Below are positions 1 through 9,119 of a DNA stretch of 64,000 bases, piece by piece. The stretch lies in NCBI GenBank assembly GCA_016215115.1, contig JACRLN010000025.1, positions 32,494 through 96,493 of the forward strand, written 5' to 3'. Below the pieces are notes generated by a model, which saw only the letters and a list, made by a program, of their open reading frames with translations, had not been told where the DNA came from and ran no database searches. Both the position numbers and the translations under genes were made by a program. The stretch comes from Nitrospirota bacterium (GTDB lineage: Bacteria > Nitrospirota > Thermodesulfovibrionia > UBA6902). Positions within the stretch are counted from its first letter, which is position 1. Each line of letters starts with the position of its first letter.

Positions 1-91
1 CGGAGGTCCTTCTGACCGGACATTAAATGTCAGAAAACTGCAAAAAAACAAGAAAATAAAAAATAAAAATGTTTTTCTGATTCGCATTATT

Positions 92-673
92 TTACCTCTC
101 TTTTAAAAACTCTAAAGTTATTTGTTTGGGGTGAATATCCCCTTTATAATCTTTAGAATATTCAACAATTAACACTTTATTCTTTGTTATCTCTTCAACT
201 CTTCCCTTGTTATAACCAACAATTGCTCCTTTGCTTACCGTAAAAGCCCTATTATCAGGTGTAGCAAGAAGTGCAAAATATTTTTCACCTTTTTCGGCAA
301 TAGCTAATAATCTAAATTCGCTGATATCGTAACTTTCAAGTGTGCCGACCTTGCCGGCTCCCTTTTTTTGCGATTTTTGTGTAGGTATTATAAGCGATAC
401 AAAAGGATCCCTCCTGTCCCGCGGCTGATAAACGTACCCTTCTTCCTGCATTGTTTCCTGTGCCGGTGCTTGCAATTGTTTCACCTCAGGCTGGGGTGAA
501 GGGCTTACTTGCCCTTGTGGTTTTACTGTTTTAGCCGGCGGTGAGGGTGGTTTGCTTTGACAGCCTGAAAAAGCAGAGATAAAGATAAATACCGTGATGA
601 TAAAAGTAGTGAGAAGTCTCATAATCCCGCTTTTCCTTTCATTTTTTCTCCTTCTTGTCTTTTCCCTCTTCAC
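92..673 (-). CDS. pilP: Type IV pilus assembly lipoprotein PilP
   Basis: Lipoprotein signal (FSGCQS), YxPRDRRDPFVSL motif, last gene of the pilMNOP order. Confidence 0.9.
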   Translation of the reverse strand: MKREKTRRRKNERKSGIMRLLTTFIITVFIFISAFSGCQSKPPSPPAKTVKPQGQVSPSPQPEVKQLQAPAQETMQEEGYVYQPRDRRDPFVSLIIPTQKSQKKGAGKVGTLESYDISEFRLLAIAEKGEKYFALLATPDNRAFTVSKGAIVGYNKGRVEEITKNKVLIVEYSKDYKGDIHPKQITLEFLKER

Positions 674-1280
674 CCTTAACTATTTCATCAGTGCTTACCG
701 ATGCAAATGTACGTGCCGTAAAGGCAGCAGTAATAAGCCCATCTTTTTCCTTACCCTTCTGGGCTTTAATGCTTAAGTCTATATCCGAAATATTCACAAG
801 ACGAGGCAGCCTGCTGATATGACTAAAAAAGACTCCTAGATTGTGATAAGCCGTTAATACTTCTACTTTAACAGGTATCTCTACATAAAGATTTTCAGGA
901 CTGGTCTTTTTTGCCTCTGGTCTCCACAGCAGTACTTCAAGACCCGATTGAAGCCCTAATTCAGATATCTGCTTAAGCAGCACAGAAACCTCTTTTTCCT
1001 CAGGAAGTTGTTCTTTTAAACTTTCAAGTTTTGCTTTCAATAATTTATTTTCTTCTATAAGTTTATCAAGTATTTTGACCTTTTCCTGGCTGCTTGCAAT
1101 TTCCTGGTTCAATTTTGTAATTTTTGCATTGAGGTTTTTAATCTCTGTATTCTTTGGCAAAAAAATCATAACAACAAACAATATAATGAAAAGAAGAGCT
1201 GGCAGTGTAAATATAAGTACCTGCAGCTTAGTGGGAAGATTTTTAATTTTATTAAAGTTAATGTTTATATTAATTGCCAT
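639..1280 (-). CDS. pilO: Type IV pilus assembly protein PilO
   Basis: N-terminal TM plus coiled coil, PilO-like fold, pilMNOP synteny. Confidence 0.9.
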   Translation of the reverse strand: MAINININFNKIKNLPTKLQVLIFTLPALLFIILFVVMIFLPKNTEIKNLNAKITKLNQEIASSQEKVKILDKLIEENKLLKAKLESLKEQLPEEKEVSVLLKQISELGLQSGLEVLLWRPEAKKTSPENLYVEIPVKVEVLTAYHNLGVFFSHISRLPRLVNISDIDLSIKAQKGKEKDGLITAAFTARTFASVSTDEIVKGEEGKDKKEKK

Positions 1281-1284
1281 AATT

Positions 1285-1815
1285 CTAAACCTTTATCTTG
1301 AAAGTTAGTTTAAATTTGTAAACCGGGATGGACTCAATTGCTGTCTGCCGTGATTCAACCAGCATAACATCAGTAAGATATTTCGACTCTTTTAAGTTCT
1401 GGACATATCCTACAAGGTCATAATTTGTAAGTGCATATCCTTCAATATTAATAACCCTGTTTTTATCAGACAAAACAGTAAGCCATACTCCTTTAGGAAG
1501 CCTTTCACTTACTTCATCAAGGAGCCTTAACGGTACAATCTGGTCTTTTTTCAGGATCTCAATAATCTGGGTTTTTTCAAGTAACTCCTTATTGTCTTTC
1601 TCATAATTTTGTACCTCTATTATCGCCTGCTTCAGTTCATTCAGTCTCTTTTCTTTTGCGGACATATCAGTCTGCATGTTAGAAACCTTATTATTCAGAT
1701 AAAGAGTGAAAATAGTCAGTGCTATAAACAATATGACTATACCGATAACCCCATATACAAAAACAGGCGGGACTTTTAAAGGCTTTTTGGTTGGTAAAAG
1801 ATTTATCCTTATCAT
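1285..1815 (-). CDS. pilN: Type IV pilus assembly protein PilN
   Basis: MIRINLLP start, TM plus coiled coil, pilMNOP synteny. Confidence 0.92.
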   Translation of the reverse strand: MIRINLLPTKKPLKVPPVFVYGVIGIVILFIALTIFTLYLNNKVSNMQTDMSAKEKRLNELKQAIIEVQNYEKDNKELLEKTQIIEILKKDQIVPLRLLDEVSERLPKGVWLTVLSDKNRVINIEGYALTNYDLVGYVQNLKESKYLTDVMLVESRQTAIESIPVYKFKLTFKIKV

Positions 1816-2864
1816 TTGTCCCCTATTCTCCTTAATGCCAGACCTACGGCAACGGATACAATAGGCTCCATTTTCTTTAAGTATTCCCTATCAAAAGAGT
1901 CCGGTATATGAATATTTTTCAGTGACTCAGCCATCTTAACATTTATTCCGGCCTTCTCAGACAGTAAAGGGACAAATCCGGCAGTAAGAGCTCCACCGCC
2001 GCACAGAATTATCTCATTAATATTCTCGTAGTTTGTTGTATCTCTGAAGTAATCAAAGGACCTGGAGATTTCTGCAATTATATCTTCAGAAGCAGAAACC
2101 AATACTGCTTGCACATCCTCCCGTGAAATACCCTCCATCGTCCCTTCCTGTTTCAGCTTCTCGGCATTGGCATATGATAAAGTAAACTCTTTCTGTAATG
2201 CCTCGGTATGCAGATTACCGCCGACTGCGCTGTCTCTTGTAAAAACAGAAATTCCGCCTTTCAGGATATTAATATTAATCATGCTGGCTCCGATATTTGC
2301 AATTGCAATATTTTCTTCCGGATTTACCTCATAATTGAGTTCATACATGTTTTCGAGAGCGAATGCATCAACATCAACAATCACAGGATTAAGTCCCGCC
2401 TCTTTTGCCACGGTTACATATTCATTGATCTTATCTTTTTTGGCAGCAACAATGAGGACGTCCATCATATTCTCTTTATCTGCAAGACCAAGTATCTGAA
2501 AGTCAAGATTAACGTCTTCAATATCAAACGGGATGTACTGCTCTGCTTCAAATTTTATTGATTCACTTAATTCATCTTCAGACATCTGTGGAAGGGAAAC
2601 CCTTTTTATGATTACAGATGAATGCCCGGAGAGGGATAGTGCTGTATCCTTGATAGTAATATTAGCAGTTGCAATTAATCCCTTGATTGCTTCAACAACA
2701 CGGGATGAATCGAGTATGGAACCGTCTACTATTAATTCCGGCTCAAGGGTAGTAATTCCCAACCGTTCAAGATGATATTTACCTTTGACAGCTTTCAGTT
2801 GAACAATCTTGATATGTTTGGACCCGATATCAAGTCCAGCTATACTTTTTTTCCCGAATATCAT
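1812..2864 (-). CDS. pilM: Type IV pilus assembly protein PilM (actin-like ATPase)
   Basis: GLDIGSKHIKIVQL, NIGASMININI, ILCGGGALTAGF actin-like motifs; overlaps pilN. Confidence 0.95.
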   Translation of the reverse strand: MIFGKKSIAGLDIGSKHIKIVQLKAVKGKYHLERLGITTLEPELIVDGSILDSSRVVEAIKGLIATANITIKDTALSLSGHSSVIIKRVSLPQMSEDELSESIKFEAEQYIPFDIEDVNLDFQILGLADKENMMDVLIVAAKKDKINEYVTVAKEAGLNPVIVDVDAFALENMYELNYEVNPEENIAIANIGASMININILKGGISVFTRDSAVGGNLHTEALQKEFTLSYANAEKLKQEGTMEGISREDVQAVLVSASEDIIAEISRSFDYFRDTTNYENINEIILCGGGALTAGFVPLLSEKAGINVKMAESLKNIHIPDSFDREYLKKMEPIVSVAVGLALRRIGDK

Positions 2865-2902
2865 TTAAAATAATTTTCTCCCAACTAATTTTTTTGTGAA
2901 AA

Positions 2903-2945
2903 AAAGACTATTTTGACAGTGCGATAAAAATTCAAAATAGTCTTT
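2903..2945. promoter_or_regulatory. Perfect 14-bp stem hairpin upstream of pilM
   Basis: AAAGACTATTTTGA - 15 nt - TCAAAATAGTCTTT. Confidence 0.6.
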
Positions 2946-3406
2946 CCTGTAAACGACTTTTCCTTGTTCAAACTATATTCTCGCATCAGGTAACTGACTT
3001 ATTTAACCATTTTCACGTTATTTGTTTTATATAATGAACCTTATCGGCAATAACTAAAAAATACTTTAATTCTTTCTCCTGATAACACTTAATTTATAAA
3101 TAAATCATTATTTGCATAAATAATATCAAAAAGCCACTCCCTATACAAGTCATTATTAATTAACCAATAAAACCAGATTTGCATCCATCTTGTCAAGGGC
3201 GTATTTAAAGCGTATTAAAAACGCACTTGTTATTGAACTGTCTTACTAATGCAAACGCATAAAGTTTTGTTGCGCTATCATCGCGAGCAACCGCACGCAC
3301 GCAGGAGGGTTCGCCGAAGCGAAAAGGGAGCGTGCGGTCTCTGATTTGATTTAATTGTTTTTTTTCGATAAAATATTTATCCTTTTTCAGGTTAAGAATA
3401 TTTACT

Positions 3407-3925
3407 TTGATAAGCTGTTATAAATTCACTCAATCCCCGATCAAGGTGGTTTTTATGATAGAGAAAAAATGTGAACAGATTCTTGATAAGTATCACGATG
3501 AAAAAGGCAGTGTAATTTCCATACTTCAGGATGTTCAGGAGGCTTTTGGATATATTCCCGAGGAAACTATATTCTGGTTTTCTGAAAAGCTTAATATCCC
3601 CGCAAGCAATTTCTTTGGTGTAGTAACTTTCTATGCGCAGTTTTATTTAAAACCCCGCGGCAAGAATATTATAACTGCATGCTGCGGGACGGCATGTCAT
3701 GTGAAAGGGGCGGAGCCTATGATCAACCGTATCAGGGCGGATCTGGCAGTCGCCGAAGGTGAAGACACTACTGATGACGGTCAATTTACAATTGAGAAAC
3801 TGGCGTGTGTCGGGGCATGCAGTATCGCTCCGGTCCTTATAATAAATAAAAAAGTATACGGCAATATGTCTCCGGAAAAGGCGTCAAAAACACTAAAAGA
3901 ATTTGAAAAGAGTTCACAGCGTTAG
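3407..3925 (+). CDS. nuoE: NADH dehydrogenase 24 kDa (NuoE/HydC-like) [2Fe-2S] subunit; start probably at 3455
   Basis: GVVTFYAQF, CCGTACHVKGA, CVGACSIAPV thioredoxin-like [2Fe-2S] motifs. Confidence 0.93.
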   Translation: MISCYKFTQSPIKVVFMIEKKCEQILDKYHDEKGSVISILQDVQEAFGYIPEETIFWFSEKLNIPASNFFGVVTFYAQFYLKPRGKNIITACCGTACHVKGAEPMINRIRADLAVAEGEDTTDDGQFTIEKLACVGACSIAPVLIINKKVYGNMSPEKASKTLKEFEKSSQR

Positions 3926-3993
3926 AGATTTATCGGCATGAAAGGATGAAGAAACAGGTTCGGCATAACACGGAATAAAGGCGGATAGACAAG

Positions 3994-5808
3994 ATGACGG
4001 CGACTAAAACTAAAAAAGGGGAAACGAACGCAAAAAAATCGGCAATAAAAGAACTAACCATCAGGGTTTGTGTGGGCACAGGCGGGCTTGCCGCCGGCAG
4101 CAGCGATGTCATTGATGCTTTTTATAAAGAACTTGATGTTCATGGCCTCAAAGCGCATGTTGAGAAAAAATGCGTAAACAAGACCGGCTGCCGCGGTTTT
4201 TGCGCAAAGGACGTGCTGGTAGACGTCATTCTCGAAGGGATTTTATCAACTTATCAGTTTATAAAGCCTGAAATGGTGAGCCGTATTGTAGGGGAACATA
4301 TTTTAAACGGTAATCCCGTTGAGGAATGGCTTGTCGGCCCCGATTATCACACCTTTCATGACAAACAGACAAAGATACTTCTTAAACAGTGCGGGCAAAT
4401 CGACCCTGAAGATATAGACGCATACCTTGGAATAGGCGGATATGAAGGCGCCCGAAAAGCCCTCTCTTTGACGCCTTTTGAGGTGATTGAAGAGGTAAAG
4501 GCGTCGGGACTTCGCGGAAGGGGAGGAGCAGGCTTTCTCACAGGTCTGAAATGGGAGCTCTGCAGCATGTCCAAAGGCACGCCTAAATACATTATCTGTA
4601 ATGCAGATGAAGGCGACCCCGGAGCATTTATGGACCGGTCTGTTATTGAAGGCAATCCCCATTCAGTGCTGGAAGGAATGATTATCGGCGGTTATGCGAT
4701 TGGATCAACTTACGGTTATATTTATATACGTGCAGAGTATCCTCTTGCCATAGAGCGGCTGGAGATAGCTATCAGGCAGGCCGCAGAAAAAGGTTTTTTA
4801 GGTAAAAATATTTTTAACAGCGGCTTTGATTTTGATATAAAAATCAAACAGGGCGCCGGCGCCTTCATCTGCGGTGAGGAGACTGCGCTTATAGCCTCAA
4901 TTGAGGGCAAACGCGGGATGCCGCGTTCAAAACCCCCATTCCCTGTAAATAAAGGTTTGTGGGGGAGACCGACGGTTATTAATAATGTCGAGACGCTTGC
5001 AAACCTTCCATCTATTGTTACTCAAGGCGCTTCATGGTACGCATCCATAGGGTCAGAAAAAAGCAAAGGGACCAAGGTGTTCGCCCTTACCGGAAAGATA
5101 AAAAATTCCGGTCTCATCGAAGTGCCTATGGGCATATCGCTGAAGGAAATTATTTATGATATCGGCGGCGGAATGGAGAAAAACCGCAAGTTAAAGGCTG
5201 TGCAAACAGGCGGGCCGTCAGGCGGCTGTATACCGGCTTCGCATATTAACATGCCTGTAGATTACGAATCGTTGATCAGCATCGGCTCCATGATGGGCTC
5301 CGGCGGAATGGTTGTAATGGATGACGCTACGTGCATGGTTGATATGTCGAAATTTTTCCTGTCCTTCACACAGCATGAATCCTGCGGCAAATGCGTCCCT
5401 TGCAGGGTTGGAACAAAAAGGATGCTCGAGATACTGACAAGAATAACAGAGGGCAAAGGCAGGGAAGGAGATATAGAACTTCTTATAGAACTCGGAACAG
5501 ATATAAAATTATCATCCTTATGCGGTCTTGGAATGTCAGCGCCGAATCCAGTTCTTTCAACAATCAATTTTTTCAGGGATGAATATGAGGCGCATATTAA
5601 AGACGGCATATGTCCTGCGCATGTATGCAAGGCCTTACGTCAATATATTGTAAGCGCTGAACTTTGCAAGATGTGCGGCAAATGCTTCAGGGTGTGTCCT
5701 TCGGGCGCTATTATGTGGGAGCCGAAGAAGAAGGCAGTAATAGATAAATTAAAATGTATTAAATGCGGGGCCTGCTTTGAGGCATGTCCGTTTAAATCAA
5801 TCATGTAA
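3994..5808 (+). CDS. nuoF: NuoF/HydB-like NAD(P)H:acceptor oxidoreductase with N-terminal Trx-like [2Fe-2S] and C-terminal 2x[4Fe-4S] domains
   Basis: GLRGRGGAGFLTGLKW, CNADEGDPGAFMDR, ESCGKCVPCRVGT, two CxxCxxCxxxCP clusters at the C-terminus. Confidence 0.95.
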   Translation: MTATKTKKGETNAKKSAIKELTIRVCVGTGGLAAGSSDVIDAFYKELDVHGLKAHVEKKCVNKTGCRGFCAKDVLVDVILEGILSTYQFIKPEMVSRIVGEHILNGNPVEEWLVGPDYHTFHDKQTKILLKQCGQIDPEDIDAYLGIGGYEGARKALSLTPFEVIEEVKASGLRGRGGAGFLTGLKWELCSMSKGTPKYIICNADEGDPGAFMDRSVIEGNPHSVLEGMIIGGYAIGSTYGYIYIRAEYPLAIERLEIAIRQAAEKGFLGKNIFNSGFDFDIKIKQGAGAFICGEETALIASIEGKRGMPRSKPPFPVNKGLWGRPTVINNVETLANLPSIVTQGASWYASIGSEKSKGTKVFALTGKIKNSGLIEVPMGISLKEIIYDIGGGMEKNRKLKAVQTGGPSGGCIPASHINMPVDYESLISIGSMMGSGGMVVMDDATCMVDMSKFFLSFTQHESCGKCVPCRVGTKRMLEILTRITEGKGREGDIELLIELGTDIKLSSLCGLGMSAPNPVLSTINFFRDEYEAHIKDGICPAHVCKALRQYIVSAELCKMCGKCFRVCPSGAIMWEPKKKAVIDKLKCIKCGACFEACPFKSIM

Positions 5809-5825
5809 TTATTCATGGGGGTAAT

Positions 5826-6284
5826 ATGATCAGTACAAGAAGATTAAAGGAAATAATATTATTCAAGGATTTTACGCAGGAAGAACTCGAAAAAATCTCA
5901 ACTATAATGAAGGAAGCCTTTTATCCGAAAGGCACCGTGGTCTGGGAAGAAGACAGCGCCGAACAGGGGCTGCAGATTATTGATTATGGAAAAGTCAGGG
6001 TAACCAGAAGGACCAAAGAGGGAAAGCAGATATTGGCAGTATTGAAACCGAACAATTTCTTTGGAGAACTTTCTATCCTGGACGGCCGCTCACATTCGGC
6101 TTCGGTGGAAGCACTGGAAGATACAAAGGTATTTATTATGACAAAAGCCGATATGGATAAACTTTTAGCAGAAACTCCTCAAACTGCATACAAGATTGTC
6201 CGTGAAATGACTATTGCCATCTGTGAAATACTGCGTGAGATGAATGACAAATTCATGAAACTGGTTGATTACGTCTGGGAATGA
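5826..6284 (+). CDS. Cyclic nucleotide-binding (Crp/cNMP) domain protein without an obvious HTH
   Basis: FFGELSILDGRSHSASVEAL phosphate-binding cassette; 152 aa, ends after the domain. Confidence 0.9.
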   Translation: MISTRRLKEIILFKDFTQEELEKISTIMKEAFYPKGTVVWEEDSAEQGLQIIDYGKVRVTRRTKEGKQILAVLKPNNFFGELSILDGRSHSASVEALEDTKVFIMTKADMDKLLAETPQTAYKIVREMTIAICEILREMNDKFMKLVDYVWE

Positions 6285-6304
6285 AAGGGAAAGTTATTGA
6301 TATC

Positions 6305-6380
6305 GTCATTCCCCGACTTGATCGGGGAATCCAGAAGGTCTGGATAAGAAAACCTGGATTCCCGTTTTCACGGGAATGAC
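6305..6380. repeat. GTCATTCCCG...CGGGAATGAC dispersed palindromic repeat
   Basis: Inverted repeat; similar copies at several other intergenic sites in the window. Confidence 0.85.
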
Positions 6381-6422
6381 GGCAACAGCAGCTTTAAGAG
6401 GAAAATTATTTGGAGGTAGAAG

Positions 6423-9113
6423 TTGACTGACAAACAACTAACTATAAAGATAAACGGCAAAGACATCGCCTGCGAGAAAGAAGACACGATTCTTGAGGTG
6501 GCGAGGAAGGCCGGGATCAGGATACCCACACTCTGCTACGATGAGCGCCTTGAGGCTTACGGCGGTTGCCGCCTTTGCATAGTGGAGGTAAAGGGCGTTA
6601 ACAGGCCCCTGCCTTCATGCACCACTCCCGTGACAAGCAACATGGAGATCAGCACGGAAAGCAGCGCGATAACAAGGATAAGAAGAAACCTCATCTCCCT
6701 GATCCTCTCAAACCACCCTAATGACTGTATGAGGTGCGAGCAGACAGGCGCCTGCGATCTGCAAGACCTGGCGTATGAATATAGAGTGGACGGCAAGCGT
6801 TTTGAGGGCGAGATGTGGAACCTGCCGATCAGAGAAGACAACCCTTTCATAACATATGAACCCAATAAGTGCATTTTATGCGGACGGTGTACGAGGATAT
6901 GCAATGAAGTGGTAATGGCAGGAACGATCGAGCTTGTCGGAAGAGGTTTTAATACAATGCCCGACACGGCATTTAGAAAACCCCGCTCCCTGGCCAACTG
7001 CGAATTCTGCGGGCAATGCGTATCCACCTGCCCCACCGGCGCTCTTACAGACAGGAAGGGCAGAGGCAGGGGACGCTCCTATGAAATGAAAAAAGTGAAG
7101 ACTACCTGTTCCTACTGCGGGACGGGATGCAACTTCTTTTTGAACGTAAAGAACAATAAAGTCGTAAAGGTAACTTCTGATTATGACGCTCCTGTGAACA
7201 AAGGCAATCTCTGCATAAAGGGGCGTTACGGTTATGATTTCATTCACAGCGCCGAGAGGATAAAAACGCCGCTCATTAGAAGGGGCGGAAGCTTTCACGA
7301 AGCCACCTGGGATGAGGCGCTTGAACTGATAGCTGCAAAGTTTAAAGAACTTATTGATAAACACGGACCAGAAAAATCCGGAGGGTTTTCATCATCCAGA
7401 TGCACTAACGAGGAAAACTACCTCCTCTCAAAATGGGTGAGATGCGCAATCGGCTCCAACAACGTAGACAATTGCGCGCGTGTCTGACACGCCCCTACTG
7501 TGGCCGGTCTGGCCACCAGCCTCGGAGCAGGCGCTGCTACGAATTCATTATCACAAATGCCGGATATAGATACGCTGTTTCTGTTCGGATCCAACCCGAC
7601 AGAGGCGCATCCCATAGTCTCCATCTGGCTTAAAGCGGCCCTCCGCAAAGGTGCAAAGCTCGTTGTGGGCGACCCCAGAAAGACATGGATGGCAAAACGT
7701 GCTGACGTGTGGCTCAACCTGAAACCCGGCAGCAACATCGCCATGCTGAACGGCCTTGTAAATGTGATACTGCAAAACGGCTGGGAGAATAAAGAATTTA
7801 TTGCAAAGAGGACTGAAAGTTTTGATGAACTCAAGGCAAAGGTTCAGGAGTACGATCTTGATCGTGTTGAGAAAATTACCGGAGTTTCAAAAGAGAACAT
7901 CATTGAAGCGGCGCGTTTATATTCCCACGCCGACAAGGCGATGATTGTTTACGGTCTCGGTGTTACCGAACACCAGACAGGCACAGAAAACGCAATGGCG
8001 ATCGCCAACCTTGCGCTTGTCTGCGGACACCTCGGCAGGCCGTCAACAGGCATCATGGCTCTCAGGGGGCAAAATAATGTTCAGGGAGCTTCAGACCTCG
8101 GACCCTTGCCTGCCACGCTTCCGGGTTATCAATCTGTAACAAATCCGGAATTACGCGCAAAATTCGAGAAGGCATGGAACGTTAAAATAAGCCCCAAACC
8201 CGGACTCAAATCCGTTGAGATGCTTGATGAATGCAAGAGGGGGAATTTCAAGGGGTTGTTTATACTCGGGGAAGACCCGGCGCAGACAGACCCCGATCTT
8301 AATCATGTATGGAAAGCGCTTGAGTCGGTGGAGTTTCTTGTAGTACAGGATATCTTTCATACCGAGACAACGCGATTTGCTCATGTGATACTGCCGGGTG
8401 CAAGTTTCGCTGAAAAGGACGGGACCTTCACAAACGGCGAGCGCAGGGTTCAGCGCGTGAGAAAGGCAATTGAACCTTTAGCGGGGATGGCTGAATGGCA
8501 GGTTATCAGCAAGCTTTCAACACTGATGGGCTATCCGATGCATTATAATCATCCGTCCGAGATTATGGATGAGATTGCAGGCCTGGTGCCGATCTACGGT
8601 GGTATCAGCTACGATCGTCTTGATAACGGAGGCATACAATGGCCCTGTCCGACAAAGGACCATCCCGGGACCACGACTTTATATTCAGATTTGTTCTCCA
8701 GGCCTGGAGGGCTTGCGAAATTCATGGCGCTCGACCACAAAGGCTCGGGCGAAGTGCCGGACAAGAAATATCCATTTGTGCTGATAACCGGGAGGATCCG
8801 TGAACACTATAACAACGGCTCCATGACCAGAAGGGTTCCGGGGATTATGGAACTTGTACCTGAAGAACTGCTTGAGATAAATCCGGAAGATGCGAAGGCG
8901 CTTAATATCAAAAATGGTGATCGGGTAAAAGTCTCTTCAAAACGGGGCGAGATTAAAGTAAAGGCCAAAGTGACGAACCGCTCGCAGGCAGGCAACGTAT
9001 TTTTAACATTCCATCACAAAAATGCACTTTCAAATATCCTGACCTCAGAACACAGAGACCCGATCACCGGCACCCCGGAATACAAGGCGTGCGCGGTGAG
9101 AATCGATAAGTAA
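6423..9113 (+). CDS. fdhA: Selenocysteine-containing formate dehydrogenase alpha subunit (in-frame TGA at 7485-7487 read as Sec; TTG start)
   Basis: ORFs 6423-7487 and 7500-9113 are in the same frame; junction reads NCARV-U-HAPTVAGLATS; N-terminal [2Fe-2S] and [4Fe-4S] domains and molybdopterin oxidoreductase domains. Confidence 0.95.
7485..7516 (+). promoter_or_regulatory. Bacterial SECIS element (UGA plus hairpin)
   Basis: TGA followed 12 nt later by GTGGCC-GGTCT-GGCCAC, a 6-bp stem with a GGUCU loop at the expected distance. Confidence 0.9.
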
Positions 9114-9119
9114 CGCGTC

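Noticed and set aside
7485-7487. fdhA as a nonsense-mutated pseudogene
   Set aside because: TGA is at the known Sec position with a SECIS hairpin, and the downstream frame is fully conserved.
7418-7834. Antisense ORFs within fdhA and other long genes
   Set aside because: No family resemblance; mirror-frame ORFs of GC-rich coding DNA.
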